This document shows positions 17,249 to 25,992 of a DNA stretch of 64,000 nucleotides, piece by piece (within the stretch, counting starts at the first letter, position 1; each line of letters opens with the position of its first letter). The position numbers were made by a program, and so were the translations under genes. Under the pieces are notes generated by a model. That model was not told the origin of the DNA. It saw only the letters and a list, made by a program, of their open reading frames with translations, and ran no database searches. The DNA is from Methylomonas sp. LL1 (GTDB lineage: Bacteria; Pseudomonadota; Gammaproteobacteria; Methylococcales; Methylomonadaceae). Location of the stretch: contig NZ_CP064653.1 in the NCBI RefSeq assembly GCF_015711015.1, positions 248,001 to 312,000 on the forward strand. The letters are read 5' to 3'.

Positions 17249-17289
17249 GGGCGATTTTAATCGCCCAAGGCGAATGAATTCGCCCCTAC
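17236..17289. repeat. Nested inverted repeat (GTAGGGGCGA-type)
   Basis: Outer arms GTAGGGGCGA (17245-17254) and TCGCCCCTAC (17280-17289) pair perfectly around GCGATTTTAATCGC and GCGAATGAATTCGC segments. GAATTCATT (17236-17244) is also the reverse complement of AATGAATTC (17273-17281). It resembles the short palindromic GTAGGGGCGAA-type repeats scattered in many bacterial genomes. Copy number cannot be judged from one window. Confidence 0.6.
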
Positions 17290-17337
17290 GGGATATTCGA
17301 ATATCGGGAACTTATTTGTCACGGAACCTTAGTGCGC

Positions 17338-17544
17338 TTACAGTTTTTTTACCGCTTCGGCCACGATGTCCATTAACTCCGCGCCGCCATTTTCAAGATA
17401 GGCAACGATCTGGTGGCGCATGCGCGGTTCCCAGAAATTTCTGATGTGCTGCTCCACGCCTTGAATGGCGAGATTTCTGTCGGGTTCGGATTTAAAAAAA
17501 GCGCCGATGTTATTGGCCATTTTGATCAAATTGCTGTTGTCCAT
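17338..17544 (-). CDS. fdsD: NAD-dependent formate dehydrogenase, delta subunit
   Basis: 68 aa. It matches the small FdsD subunit: LIKMANNIGAFFKS at the start, then a central IRNFWEPRMRHQIVAYL helix and a final LMDIVAEAV helix. FdsD is needed for assembly or activity of the soluble molybdenum formate dehydrogenase. It is the last gene of the fds operon, three bases after fdhD. Confidence 0.93.
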   Translation of the reverse strand: MDNSNLIKMANNIGAFFKSEPDRNLAIQGVEQHIRNFWEPRMRHQIVAYLENGGAELMDIVAEAVKKL

Positions 17545-17547
17545 GAG

Positions 17548-18384
17548 TTACGCGACCGATTCTTGAAAATGTTGTAAACGATGAGGGTGAGTATAGATGA
17601 CGTGATTGTCATTGCGGGCGAAGCCAATTAGAGTCAGGCCGCATTCTTCGGCCAACTGTATCGCCAGTCCGGTGGGGGCCGAGATGGCCGCCAGCAGGGT
17701 GATGCCGACGCTGGCGGCTTTTTGTACCATTTCATAACTGGCGCGGCTGGTGACCAGCAGCCAGCCCGCATCAAAATTGCAGCCGGCCTTGGCCAGCGAG
17801 CCTATCAATTTGTCCAGGGCATTATGTCGGCCCACATCCTCGCGCACGGCAATGATGCCGCGATCAGGATCCAGCCAGGCGGCGGCATGCACGGCGCCGG
17901 TCAATTGGTTCAGGATTTGTTTGCCGGGCATTTCCCGCAAGGCGTTAGCTAATAACTCGGCATCCAACGGCAAGCCTATACCCACCGGTTTTGGCGGGCG
18001 GATAGCTTGTTCCAGCGTGCTGGCGCCGCACAGGCCGCAACCGGTGCGGCCCGTCATGTTGCGGCCCTTGCCATGCATGTTTTCGAAACGTTGTTCCGGA
18101 ATGGTCATGCGCACTTCAACGCCCTTGGAGCGCTGTACCACTCTGACTGATTGCAGTTCAGCCGGATGCGGAATGATGCCTTCGGTCAGGCTAAAGCCCA
18201 GCGCAAAATCCTCCAGATTTAATGGCGTGGCCAGCATCACCACATGAGGAATGGTGTTGTAGACCAGCACCACCGGTACTTCCTCGGCCACCGAATCTTC
18301 CTTGTTCTGATGGGCTGGGCCGCGCCAGACATCGTAATGACCTTTGCGGTAACTGCTCCAGCCCAACTCACTGATTGCATCCAT
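17548..18384 (-). CDS. fdhD: Formate dehydrogenase accessory sulfurtransferase FdhD
   Basis: 278 aa from ATG 18384; a TTG two codons upstream is an alternative. FdhD passes sulfur from a cysteine desulfurase to the Mo-bis-MGD cofactor and is required for formate dehydrogenase activity. Family features: LATPLNLEDFALGFSLTEGI, the two-cysteine loop TGCGLCGAS that carries the sulfur, GAVHAAAW, VREDVGRHNALDKLIG and the late RASYEMVQKA. It lies between fdsA and fdsD, so enzyme and maturation factor are made together. Confidence 0.95.
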   Translation of the reverse strand: MDAISELGWSSYRKGHYDVWRGPAHQNKEDSVAEEVPVVLVYNTIPHVVMLATPLNLEDFALGFSLTEGIIPHPAELQSVRVVQRSKGVEVRMTIPEQRFENMHGKGRNMTGRTGCGLCGASTLEQAIRPPKPVGIGLPLDAELLANALREMPGKQILNQLTGAVHAAAWLDPDRGIIAVREDVGRHNALDKLIGSLAKAGCNFDAGWLLVTSRASYEMVQKAASVGITLLAAISAPTGLAIQLAEECGLTLIGFARNDNHVIYTHPHRLQHFQESVA

Positions 18385-18399
18385 ATCCAAGATTGCGGC

Positions 18400-21252
18400 T
18401 TATTCGTCCGCCGAGATACGGTTTTCCAGCAGTGACAATTGCTTGTCGGAGAAGCTTTGGTATTGCTGCTGCCATTCCGACGGTTGCGCGACTTTGGCGA
18501 CATGCACGGCGGTTACCTTGTATTCCGGACAATTGGTGGCCCAGTCCGAGTTGTCGGTGGTGATGACGTTGGCGCCGGAATGCGGGAAGTGGAAGGTAGT
18601 ATAGACCACGCCCGGTTGCATGCGGTCGGTGACCCGCGCGCGCAACACGGTCTCGCCGGTACGACTCTTGACGCCGACCCAGTCGTCATCGGCGATCCCC
18701 AGAACTTCGGCATCGTGCGGATGGATTTCCAGCTTGTCTTCTCCGTGCCAGGCGACATTGTCGGTACGGCGAGTTTGGGCGCCGACGTTGTATTGCGACA
18801 GAATCCGGCCCGTGGTCAGAATCAGCGGATATTTACTGCTGGTGCGCTCTGCGGTGGGGATGTACTCGGTCAGCAGGAAACGGCCCTTGCCACGCACGAA
18901 ATGATCGGCATGCATGATGGGCGTGCCATTGGGTGATTCATCGTTGCAAGGCCACTGTATGCTGCCCATTTCGTCGATTTTCCGGTAGCTGACGCCGGCA
19001 AATTGCGGAGTCAGGCTGGCAATTTCGTCCATGATTTCCGACGGATGGCTGTAGTTCATCGGATAACCCAACGCATTGGCCAAATCCTGGGTGACTTGCC
19101 AGTCTTCCTTGCCTGCCAGCGGCGTCATTACCTTGCGCACCGGCGAAATACGGCGTTCGGCATTGGTAAAGGTGCCGTTTTTCTCCAGGAAGGAAGAACC
19201 CGGCAAAAATACATGGGCAAACTTGGCGGTTTCATTGAGGAATATATCCTGGACGACGATGCATTCCATTTCCCGCAAGGCATGATGCACATGGTTGATG
19301 TCGGGGTCGGACTGAGCGATGTCTTCGCCTTGCACGTACAAACCCTTGAAGCTGCCTTCAATGGCGGCAGCAAACATGTTGGGGATGCGTAGGCCGGGTT
19401 CCGATGCCAATTTGACGCCCCAAGCGGCTTCGAATTGGGCGTGAACTTGCGGGTCGGATACATGGCGGTAACCGACGAATTCGTGCGGGAATGAACCCAT
19501 GTCGCAGGAACCTTGCACGTTGTTTTGACCGCGCAATGGATTGACGCCGACGCCTTCGCGACCGATGTTGCCGGTGGCCATCGCCAGATTGGCGATGCCG
19601 ATCACGGTGGTCGAGCCTTGGCTGTGTTCGGTAACGCCCAGGCCATAGTAAATCGCGCCATTACCGCCGGTTGCATACAATCGAGCTGCGCCGCGAATGG
19701 TCTCGGCGTCGACGCCGGTTAATTCGGCGACGGCTTCGGGCGAATTTTGCGGCAGAGCGACAAAAGTTTTCCATTTATTGAAGGATTCGACATCGCAACG
19801 CTCGCTGGCGAACTGTTCGTCGGCCAAGCCTTCGGTGACGATGACATGAGCCAGGGCGGTGACCACGGCGACATTGGTGCCGGGACGCAGTTTCAAGTGA
19901 TAATCGGCTTTGACATGCGGACTGTTGCGCACGAGGTCGATGCTGCGCGGGTCGATCACAATCAGTTTGGCGCCTTGGCGCAGACGACGTTTCATCATCG
20001 AACCGAACACCGGGTGGCCGTCGGTCGGATTGGCGCCAATCACCAGTATCACGTCGGATTTTAATACCGAGTCGAAGGTCTGGGTGCCGGACGATTCGCC
20101 GAAGGTGGTTTTCAGGCCGTAACCGGTCGGGGAGTGGCAGACGCGGGCGCAAGTGTCGACGTTGTTGTTGCCGAAGCCGGCGCGGATCAGTTTTTGCACC
20201 AGATAGGTTTCTTCGTTGGTGCAGCGTGACGAGGTAATACCGCCGATCGAGTCTTTACCGTATTTGGCTTGCAGTTGTTTGAAACGGTCGGCGGCGAACT
20301 GGATGGCTTCTTGCCAGCTGACTTCGCGCCAGGGATCGGAAATCTTGTCGCGCACCATTGGCGTGGTGATACGGTCTTTGTGGGTGGCGTAACCGAAGGC
20401 GAATCGGCCCTTGACGCAGGAGTGTCCGTGGTTGGCCTGGCCGTTTTTATCGGGCACCATGCGTACCAGTTGTTCGCCTTTCATGTCGGCGCGGAACGAG
20501 CAACCGACGCCGCAATAGGCGCAAGTGGTGATGGTGCTGTGTTCCGGTTGGCCGAGATCGATCACGGCTTTTTCCATCAAGGTCGCGGTTGGGCAGGCTT
20601 GCACGCAGGCGCCGCAGGAGACGCATTCCGATTCCATGAACGGCTGGTCCTGGCCCGGAGAAACTTTGGAGTCGAAGCCACGGCCATCGATGGTTAGCGC
20701 GAAAGTGCCTTGCACTTCCTCGCAAGCACGCACGCAACGCGAACAGACGATACATTTGGCTGGATCGAACGCAAAATAGGGGTTGCTGGTGTCCTTTTCG
20801 CTATCGAGGTGATTTTCGCCTTCGAAACCGTAGCGTACTTCGCGCAGACCGACTTGGCCGACGGTATCCTGCAATTCGCAATCACCGTTGGCCGCGCAAG
20901 TCAGACAGTCCAGAGGGTGGTCCGAGATATACAGTTCGGCGATCCCGCGCCGGATATTGGCCAGTTTGTCATTCTGGGTGCAGACCTTCATGCCTTCGGC
21001 AACCGGTGTGGTGCAAGAGGCCGGATAGCCGCGCGCGCCTTCGATTTGCACCAGACACATGCGGCAGGAACCGAAAGGGTCGAGACTATCGGTGGCGCAC
21101 AGTTTGGGGATGCTGATTCCCGCTTCGGCGGCTGCGCGCATCACGGAGCTGCCGGCATTGACGGTCACCTGGCGGCCGTCGATCTCCAGGGTGACTTGAT
21201 TTTCGGACGGACTGGCGGGTGTTCCGTAATCGATTTCTATATTGGCTGACAT
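18400..21252 (-). CDS. fdsA: NAD-dependent formate dehydrogenase, alpha (molybdenum) subunit
   Basis: 950 aa. Catalytic subunit oxidising formate to CO2 in the cytoplasm. The N-terminal [2Fe-2S] domain has Cys at GSCRMC and flanking positions. A His-Cys3 cluster (HPLDCLTCAANGDC) comes next, then two [4Fe-4S] sites (CIVCSRCVRAC, CVSCGACVQAC), and the catalytic-domain [4Fe-4S] (CAYCGVGC...SCVKG). The molybdenum ligand Cys is in RVCHSPTGYGL. C-terminal molybdopterin-binding domain with TGRILSQYNVG and HFPHSGANV. In methanotrophs this step ends C1 oxidation and supplies NADH. The ATG has AGGTAGC upstream (AGGTAGCTCATG). Confidence 0.97.
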   Translation of the reverse strand: MSANIEIDYGTPASPSENQVTLEIDGRQVTVNAGSSVMRAAAEAGISIPKLCATDSLDPFGSCRMCLVQIEGARGYPASCTTPVAEGMKVCTQNDKLANIRRGIAELYISDHPLDCLTCAANGDCELQDTVGQVGLREVRYGFEGENHLDSEKDTSNPYFAFDPAKCIVCSRCVRACEEVQGTFALTIDGRGFDSKVSPGQDQPFMESECVSCGACVQACPTATLMEKAVIDLGQPEHSTITTCAYCGVGCSFRADMKGEQLVRMVPDKNGQANHGHSCVKGRFAFGYATHKDRITTPMVRDKISDPWREVSWQEAIQFAADRFKQLQAKYGKDSIGGITSSRCTNEETYLVQKLIRAGFGNNNVDTCARVCHSPTGYGLKTTFGESSGTQTFDSVLKSDVILVIGANPTDGHPVFGSMMKRRLRQGAKLIVIDPRSIDLVRNSPHVKADYHLKLRPGTNVAVVTALAHVIVTEGLADEQFASERCDVESFNKWKTFVALPQNSPEAVAELTGVDAETIRGAARLYATGGNGAIYYGLGVTEHSQGSTTVIGIANLAMATGNIGREGVGVNPLRGQNNVQGSCDMGSFPHEFVGYRHVSDPQVHAQFEAAWGVKLASEPGLRIPNMFAAAIEGSFKGLYVQGEDIAQSDPDINHVHHALREMECIVVQDIFLNETAKFAHVFLPGSSFLEKNGTFTNAERRISPVRKVMTPLAGKEDWQVTQDLANALGYPMNYSHPSEIMDEIASLTPQFAGVSYRKIDEMGSIQWPCNDESPNGTPIMHADHFVRGKGRFLLTEYIPTAERTSSKYPLILTTGRILSQYNVGAQTRRTDNVAWHGEDKLEIHPHDAEVLGIADDDWVGVKSRTGETVLRARVTDRMQPGVVYTTFHFPHSGANVITTDNSDWATNCPEYKVTAVHVAKVAQPSEWQQQYQSFSDKQLSLLENRISADE

Positions 21253-21273
21253 GAGCTACCTCCGGGTGATCGA

Positions 21274-22818
21274 TCAGGCTTTGGCGGCTGGAAGGCCAAA
21301 GTCTTCGGGAAAATGATTCAGCGAACTCAACACCGGATAAGGTGTCATGCCGCCCATCGCACACAAGGAACCGTACATCATGGTGTCGCACAAATCGCGT
21401 AGCAGTACGGTATTTTTGTCTTTTTGAGTGCCGTCGACGATGCGGTCTATTACCTCGACGCCTCGGGTCGAACCAATCCGGCAGGGTGTGCACTTGCCGC
21501 AGGATTCTTCGACGCAAAACTCCATCGCATAGCGGGCCATATCGGCCATATTGACGCTGTCGTCGTGGACGACGATACCGCCGTGGCCCAATACCGCCGA
21601 AATCGCCGCGAAAGCTTCGTAGTCTAGTGGTGTGTCGAACTGGCCTTCATGCAGATAGGCGCCCAAGGGGCCGCCGACTTGCACGGCACGGATCGGCCGG
21701 CCGCTGGCGGAACCACCGCCGTAAGCGTAGAGAATTTCGCGCAAGGTCATACCGAACGCGGCTTCGAACAAACCGGGATGTTTGATGTTGCCGGCCAGTT
21801 GCAGGGGTAGGGTGCCGCGCGAACGGCCCATGCCATAGTTTTTATAGTATTCGCCGCCCTTGTCCAGAATGACCGGAATCGAAGCGAGTGAAATGACGTT
21901 GTTGACGACGGTTGGTTTACCGAACAAGCCGACGATGGCGGGAAGCGGTGGTTTGAAGCGGACCAGGCCGCGTTTGCCTTCCAGACTTTCCAGCAACGAA
22001 GTTTCCTCGCCGCAGATATAAGCGCCGGCACCGCTGCGCACTTCCAGATGGAAGGTCTTACCGCTGCCTTGAATGTTTTCGCCCAGATAACCGTTTTTAT
22101 ACGCGGCTGCTATCGCTTGGTTCAGTGCAACCTTGGCATGCGGGTATTCGACGCGCAAGTAGATGTAACCTTGAGTCGCACCGACCGCCAAGCCGGCGAT
22201 GGTCATGCCTTCGATCAGTACGAAAGGGTCGCCCTCCATGATCATCCGGTCGGAGAAGGTGCCGGAGTCGCCTTCGTCGGCGTTGCAGACGATGTATTTT
22301 TGCTCGGCGGGTGCGTTCAGCACGGTGTTCCATTTGATGCCGGTCGGAAACGCCGCGCCGCCGCGGCCGCGCAATCCGGAATCGGTGACGTGCTTGACGA
22401 TGTCGGCCGGTTGCAGAGCCAGTGCGTTTTTCAAGCCGCGATAGCCGTCGTGAGCAATGTAGTCATCGATATTGACCGGATCGGTCAGGCCGACGCGGGC
22501 GAAAGTCAGGCGGTTTTGATTTTTGAAATAAGGCAATTCTTCGATATTGCCCAAATACAGCGGGTGCTGTTTACCTTCCAATAATCCGGTTTCCAACAAG
22601 GAGGCCACATCTTCGGCTTGAACAGGTCCGTAAGCGACTCGGCCTTGGTCGGTTTCGACCTCGATCAGTGGCTCCAGCCAAAATAACCCGCGCGAGCCGT
22701 TGCGGACGATTTCGATCTTCAAACCTTTAGTGTCGGACAATTGTTGCAAGGTGGCCGCTACTTTTTCGGCACCCAGGGACAGCGCGGTGGAATCGCGGGA
22801 AATGAATACACGGCTCAT
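21274..22818 (-). CDS. fdsB: NAD-dependent formate dehydrogenase, beta subunit (NuoF-like)
   Basis: 514 aa from ATG 22818, which overlaps the fdsG stop as TAATG; an upstream in-frame start at 22836 is less likely. It has an N-terminal thioredoxin-like region (about 1-115) fused to a NuoF domain. Seen are GLRGRGGAAFPTG (FMN/NAD loop), CNADEGDSGTF, GAYICGEETSLLESLEG and the [4Fe-4S] motif ESCGKCTPCRIG. It passes electrons from the iron-sulfur chain via FMN to NAD+. Confidence 0.97.
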   Translation of the reverse strand: MSRVFISRDSTALSLGAEKVAATLQQLSDTKGLKIEIVRNGSRGLFWLEPLIEVETDQGRVAYGPVQAEDVASLLETGLLEGKQHPLYLGNIEELPYFKNQNRLTFARVGLTDPVNIDDYIAHDGYRGLKNALALQPADIVKHVTDSGLRGRGGAAFPTGIKWNTVLNAPAEQKYIVCNADEGDSGTFSDRMIMEGDPFVLIEGMTIAGLAVGATQGYIYLRVEYPHAKVALNQAIAAAYKNGYLGENIQGSGKTFHLEVRSGAGAYICGEETSLLESLEGKRGLVRFKPPLPAIVGLFGKPTVVNNVISLASIPVILDKGGEYYKNYGMGRSRGTLPLQLAGNIKHPGLFEAAFGMTLREILYAYGGGSASGRPIRAVQVGGPLGAYLHEGQFDTPLDYEAFAAISAVLGHGGIVVHDDSVNMADMARYAMEFCVEESCGKCTPCRIGSTRGVEVIDRIVDGTQKDKNTVLLRDLCDTMMYGSLCAMGGMTPYPVLSSLNHFPEDFGLPAAKA

Positions 22819-23297
22819 TATTTGGCACCTTTGCATGCGGCTAACAGTTGATCGAATTTTTCCGGAGTAACACGGCCATGAACTTCGTCATCGATAGTGA
22901 TGGAGGGCGAACATGCGCAGTTTCCGAGGCAGTAGACAGGCTCGAGGGAAAAATGTTCATCGGAGCTGGTTTCGTGGAAATCGATACCCAGGGTTTGTTT
23001 GGCGTGACTTTCCAGGGCCTTGCCGTTCATGGCTTGGCAAGATTCGGCTCGGCAGATGCGGATGGTATGTTTGCCTGGCGGCGTGGTGCGGAAATAATGA
23101 TAAAAACTGATGACGCCATGCACTTCGGCTTTGGACAAATTCAACGACCTGGCAATGTCTTCTACCGCCGCCGACGGGATATAACCCAGCGTATCCTGAA
23201 TGCCGTGAAGGATAGGAAGCAGATTGCCCGGCATGGTCCGGTGGGCATCCAGTATGTCAAGCACGATAGGTTTTTGGCTTTGGTAGTCTTGCATCAT
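22818..23297 (-). CDS. fdsG: NAD-dependent formate dehydrogenase, gamma subunit (NuoE-like)
   Basis: 159 aa. Thioredoxin-like [2Fe-2S] subunit related to NuoE: YIPSAAVEDIARSLNLSKAEVHGVISFYHYF-type helix, CRAESCQAMNG with the first two cysteines and YCLGNCACSPS with the last two. First gene of the fds operon (G-B-A-fdhD-D), with a 240-bp promoter region upstream shared with bfd. ATG at 23297 is followed by a second ATG. Confidence 0.95.
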   Translation of the reverse strand: MMQDYQSQKPIVLDILDAHRTMPGNLLPILHGIQDTLGYIPSAAVEDIARSLNLSKAEVHGVISFYHYFRTTPPGKHTIRICRAESCQAMNGKALESHAKQTLGIDFHETSSDEHFSLEPVYCLGNCACSPSITIDDEVHGRVTPEKFDQLLAACKGAK

Positions 23298-23479
23298 GGG
23301 CTCTGTAAGTAATGATGAAATGTTCAGCGAGCTATTTAATCATGAACAAACGCGCATTTGCAATGCAAGGTAACGCCTCAATCCCGCGAATTACCTAACG
23401 TTTACGTGGTTTTTTAAGGGCTTACAGGTTTGGTTTCAAAAAAGGCAACAATTAATTAATCGGAAGGGCTTTACTTTCA

Positions 23480-23498
23480 AATGATAATCGTTATCATT
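23480..23498. promoter_or_regulatory. Fur box upstream of bfd
   Basis: The palindrome ATGATAATCGTTATCAT (23481-23497), extended by A and T on either side, matches 15 of 16 positions of the AATGATAATCATTATC core of the Fur consensus. It lies 40 bp before the bfd start. Iron-replete Fur would repress bfd, as known in E. coli. The fdsG start is 183 bp away on the other side and may or may not be affected. Confidence 0.88.
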
Positions 23499-23537
23499 AG
23501 TAGCCATTCATCAGAGAGTTTGGTTCGCGAGGTAGCT

Positions 23538-23726
23538 ATGTACGTTTGTGTGTGTAAAGCCGTTACCGATAATCAAGTGGTTCGGGCAATCGATCAGGGT
23601 GCTTGTACGCGCAGACAGTTGATGCAATGCACCGGTGCCGGTGGGGTATGCGGGAAATGTACGCAAAGCATCAAAAGTTTGCTGGATGAGAGAGTGTGTC
23701 GGCAGCGGACTATGCAACAGGCTTAG
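23538..23726 (+). CDS. bfd: Bacterioferritin-associated ferredoxin
   Basis: 62 aa from ATG 23538 (MYVCVCKAVTD); a longer frame begins at 23481 but its start codon lies inside the Fur box. Bfd binds one [2Fe-2S] through CxC (residues 4 and 6) and CxxC (GGVCGKCT), all present, and reduces bacterioferritin to release stored iron. The Fur box immediately upstream supports iron-dependent control. No bacterioferritin gene is in the window. Confidence 0.95.
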   Translation: MYVCVCKAVTDNQVVRAIDQGACTRRQLMQCTGAGGVCGKCTQSIKSLLDERVCRQRTMQQA

Positions 23727-23800
23727 GCCGTTGGTTGGTCGGCGAATGCATTTACATTGGTAACCGGCATGGGATTCGTATTCTGAGCGGATACGGTTTG

Positions 23801-23833
23801 AAAAAGCAGGATGATCAAGCCATCCTGCTTTTT
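23801..23833. terminator. Bidirectional intrinsic terminator between bfd and parvulin gene
   Basis: AAAAAGCAGGATG (23801-23813) and CATCCTGCTTTTT (23821-23833) form a 13-bp stem around ATCAAGC, giving a GC-rich hairpin with T-tracts on both strands. It serves bfd on the plus strand and the converging lipoprotein gene on the minus strand. Confidence 0.92.
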
Positions 23834-23842
23834 GTGGTCGCT

Positions 23843-24844
23843 TTATTGAGCCGGAACTGCTTCGGGCTTGGCGGGTTCCACGGGAGCAGGTGCCGCTTCA
23901 GTAGTGGCTGGGGCTGCTTGGGTTGTGGTATTTTCAGCGGCTGGTTGAGCTTCGCTGGCTGGTTCGGACGCAGCCGGAGCGGGTGCTTCGCTAGGTTTTG
24001 CCTCGGCCGGTTTTAATTCGGCTGGCGGTAAAAGCACTTCGACTTTTGCGCTATTGCGCAAGTTTTCTATCATGGTCTGGGCTTTTTGACGTTGCAGCAT
24101 TGGGCGGATTTGCTCCTTGACTGCGTCAAACGGAGGCGGAGTCAGCGCCCTGGCTTCTTCTCTCAAGATAACGTGCCAGCCGAATTGAGTTTGTACCGGT
24201 TGTTTGCTGTATTTGCCGTTTTCCAGCGCGACCACGGCTTCCGAAAAGGGTGGGACCATGCGGTCAGCGGTAAACCAGCCCAGGTCTCCGCCTTCGGCAC
24301 CCATCGGATCAATCGAGTGTTTTTTGGCCAGGGCCTGAAAGTCCCCGCCTTTTTCCAATTCCTCGATGATTTTCTTGGCTTCATCCTCGGTTTTTACCAA
24401 AATATGGCGGGCCTTGTATTCTTCGCCCATGTTTGCCATTTTGGAGTCATATTCGGCCTTGATTTCTTCTTCGGTCACCGGGTTGGCTTTTAAATAATCC
24501 TGTAAAGCGGCTTGAGACAACAATGAATTTTTCACGGTTGCCATTCGCTCAATCACTTCGGGTGATTGATCCAGTTTCTTTTGCAGAGCTTGTTGAATCA
24601 GCAATTCGCGCTGGATCAGCTCTTCCAATAATTGTTCCTTGGGGAAGGATTGGCCTTGGCTACGCTCGGCAATTTCTTTTTCCAGGGTTTCCAAGGTTTT
24701 TTTACTGATATAAACGCCATTGACCGATGCGACCGCATCTTGCTTGCTGACGGTGGGGGCGGCGGCAGCGGGTGTTTCCGGTTTTTCGCAGCCGGAGACC
24801 ATGGCGGCACCGGCCAGAATCAGTGGGATGATTTTTATTTTCAT
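23843..24844 (-). CDS. Peptidyl-prolyl cis-trans isomerase lipoprotein (parvulin/PpiC type)
   Basis: 333 aa. Signal peptide with lipobox VSGC (Cys 19). A SurA-like N-terminal chaperone region (about 35-130, VNGVYISKKTLETLEKEI, IQRELLIQQAL) is followed by a parvulin domain (about 138-228) with ARHILVKTEDEA, KKHSIDPMG, GGDLGWF and FGWHVI. The last 70 residues are Ala/Pro/Glu-rich and probably disordered. It is likely a periplasmic membrane-anchored folding factor. Its start is three bases after the bolA stop region, so it may be the last gene of the yciB-yciI-bolA unit. Confidence 0.9.
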   Translation of the reverse strand: MKIKIIPLILAGAAMVSGCEKPETPAAAAPTVSKQDAVASVNGVYISKKTLETLEKEIAERSQGQSFPKEQLLEELIQRELLIQQALQKKLDQSPEVIERMATVKNSLLSQAALQDYLKANPVTEEEIKAEYDSKMANMGEEYKARHILVKTEDEAKKIIEELEKGGDFQALAKKHSIDPMGAEGGDLGWFTADRMVPPFSEAVVALENGKYSKQPVQTQFGWHVILREEARALTPPPFDAVKEQIRPMLQRQKAQTMIENLRNSAKVEVLLPPAELKPAEAKPSEAPAPAASEPASEAQPAAENTTTQAAPATTEAAPAPVEPAKPEAVPAQ

Positions 24845-24847
24845 TGA

Positions 24848-25120
24848 TTAATTTCCTTTACTGTTTTCGGAGGGGGTTAAGGCGTTAATACCAAGCGCAT
24901 GGATTTCATCTTTCATCATGTCGCCTAATATTTGATAAATCAGTTGATGTCTTTGTACCAGGGATTTGCCTTCAAATTTTTCGGAAACCAGGGTGACATT
25001 GTAATGACCGCCGCCTTTGTTGCCGGCATGTCCGGCGTGGGCGGCACTATGGTCAATAATTTCGATTAAATCCGGCTTAAGAGCTTCTTCCAGTTTTTGT
25101 CTGATTTGGGTAGCGGTCAT
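24848..25120 (-). CDS. BolA-family protein
   Basis: 90 aa from ATG 25120; a longer frame to 25201 runs inside yciI and is rejected. BolA proteins are small regulators that pair with monothiol glutaredoxins and [2Fe-2S] clusters. The pattern is clear: [46 protein letters not shown] and the C-terminal [12 protein letters not shown]. The ATG overlaps the yciI stop (ATGA), so the two are coupled. Confidence 0.92.
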   Translation of the reverse strand: MTATQIRQKLEEALKPDLIEIIDHSAAHAGHAGNKGGGHYNVTLVSEKFEGKSLVQRHQLIYQILGDMMKDEIHALGINALTPSENSKGN

Positions 25121-25419
25121 TGTGGAAATACTTGTTTGAAAGGTTTGACGGTAACGCGAGCATATACGCCCGCATCGATATAAGGATCGGCATCGGCCCA
25201 TAGCCGGGCGTCTGTCAGGCTTTGGAAGTCGGCAACGATCAAGCTGCCGCTAAAACCGGCCTCGCCGGGGTTTTCCGCGTCGATCGCGGGATGCGGGCCC
25301 GCCAGGATTAGCCGACCTTGGTTTTGTAAATCCTGAAGTCTTTGTAAATGAGCGGGACGGGCGGCCAGGCGTTTTGCCAGGCTATCGTTCGCATCTTCAC
25401 TGATGATGGCGTAAAGCAT
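25117..25419 (-). CDS. YciI family protein
   Basis: 100 aa. Compact ferredoxin-like fold of the YciI family: [23 protein letters not shown], a central LILAGPHP with the conserved His, [23 protein letters not shown] and the final [10 protein letters not shown]. The conserved His/Asp pair is usual in the family, whose biochemical role is not settled. It sits between yciB and bolA with overlapping start and stop codons at both ends, as in many proteobacteria. Confidence 0.92.
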   Translation of the reverse strand: MLYAIISEDANDSLAKRLAARPAHLQRLQDLQNQGRLILAGPHPAIDAENPGEAGFSGSLIVADFQSLTDARLWADADPYIDAGVYARVTVKPFKQVFPQ

Positions 25420-25961
25420 TATTTTTTGGCCTCTGTTTCCGGGGCATATTTATATAAAAACGCCATTTGGATCACGATAAAAGCCACCATCAAGCCGGGG
25501 ACTCCGAAGGTTTTGAAACTGACCCACTCGTCGGTGCTGTAATGGTTCATTACATAAAGGTTTACACAGCCCACGCCAATAAAAAAACAGGCCCAACTCA
25601 GATTTAACCGTTTCCAGATGCGGGCGGGTAATTCCAGATTGGCGCCCATCATGCGTTCGATGAAGGTTTTAGGGCCGATGAATTGGCTAGCCAAGAAAGC
25701 GCCCCCAAATAGCCATTCGATAATGGTCAATTTCCATTTGATAAATTGTTCATCCTGCAGGTAAAGCGTTGCTCCCCCCATCACCAGGATCAAACCCAGC
25801 GTAATCCATTGCATGGTTTCTACTTTACGATACATCAGCCAATAGCTGATGACTTGAATAATGGTTGCCGCAATCACAACCGCGGTGGCGATGTAGATGT
25901 CGTAAAGTTTATAGGCAATAAAAAATAGAACAATAGGGAAAAATTCTAAAAATGGTTTCAT
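25419..25961 (-). CDS. yciB: Inner-membrane septation protein YciB/IspZ
   Basis: 180 aa, about five membrane helices (near 5-22, 25-42, 52-70, 80-98, 120-165). The family signature is clear: [65 protein letters not shown] and the C-terminal FKTFGVPGL. YciB takes part in septation and envelope synthesis in E. coli and Shigella. It heads a yciB-yciI-bolA unit; its stop overlaps the yciI start. Confidence 0.95.
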   Translation of the reverse strand: MKPFLEFFPIVLFFIAYKLYDIYIATAVVIAATIIQVISYWLMYRKVETMQWITLGLILVMGGATLYLQDEQFIKWKLTIIEWLFGGAFLASQFIGPKTFIERMMGANLELPARIWKRLNLSWACFFIGVGCVNLYVMNHYSTDEWVSFKTFGVPGLMVAFIVIQMAFLYKYAPETEAKK

Positions 25962-25992
25962 CTAGGGTTGGGAAGCAATGGAAAGTAAAAAA

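Larger units (their letters stand above)
16906..17337. other. 432-bp intergenic stretch: AT-rich spacer, ORF remnant and inverted repeat
   Basis: The first ~140 bp are AT-rich with no gene. From 17060 to 17248 one plus-strand frame is open without a start codon. From 17236 to 17289 there is an inverted repeat. Nothing else is recognised before the fdsD stop codon. Confidence 0.6.
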
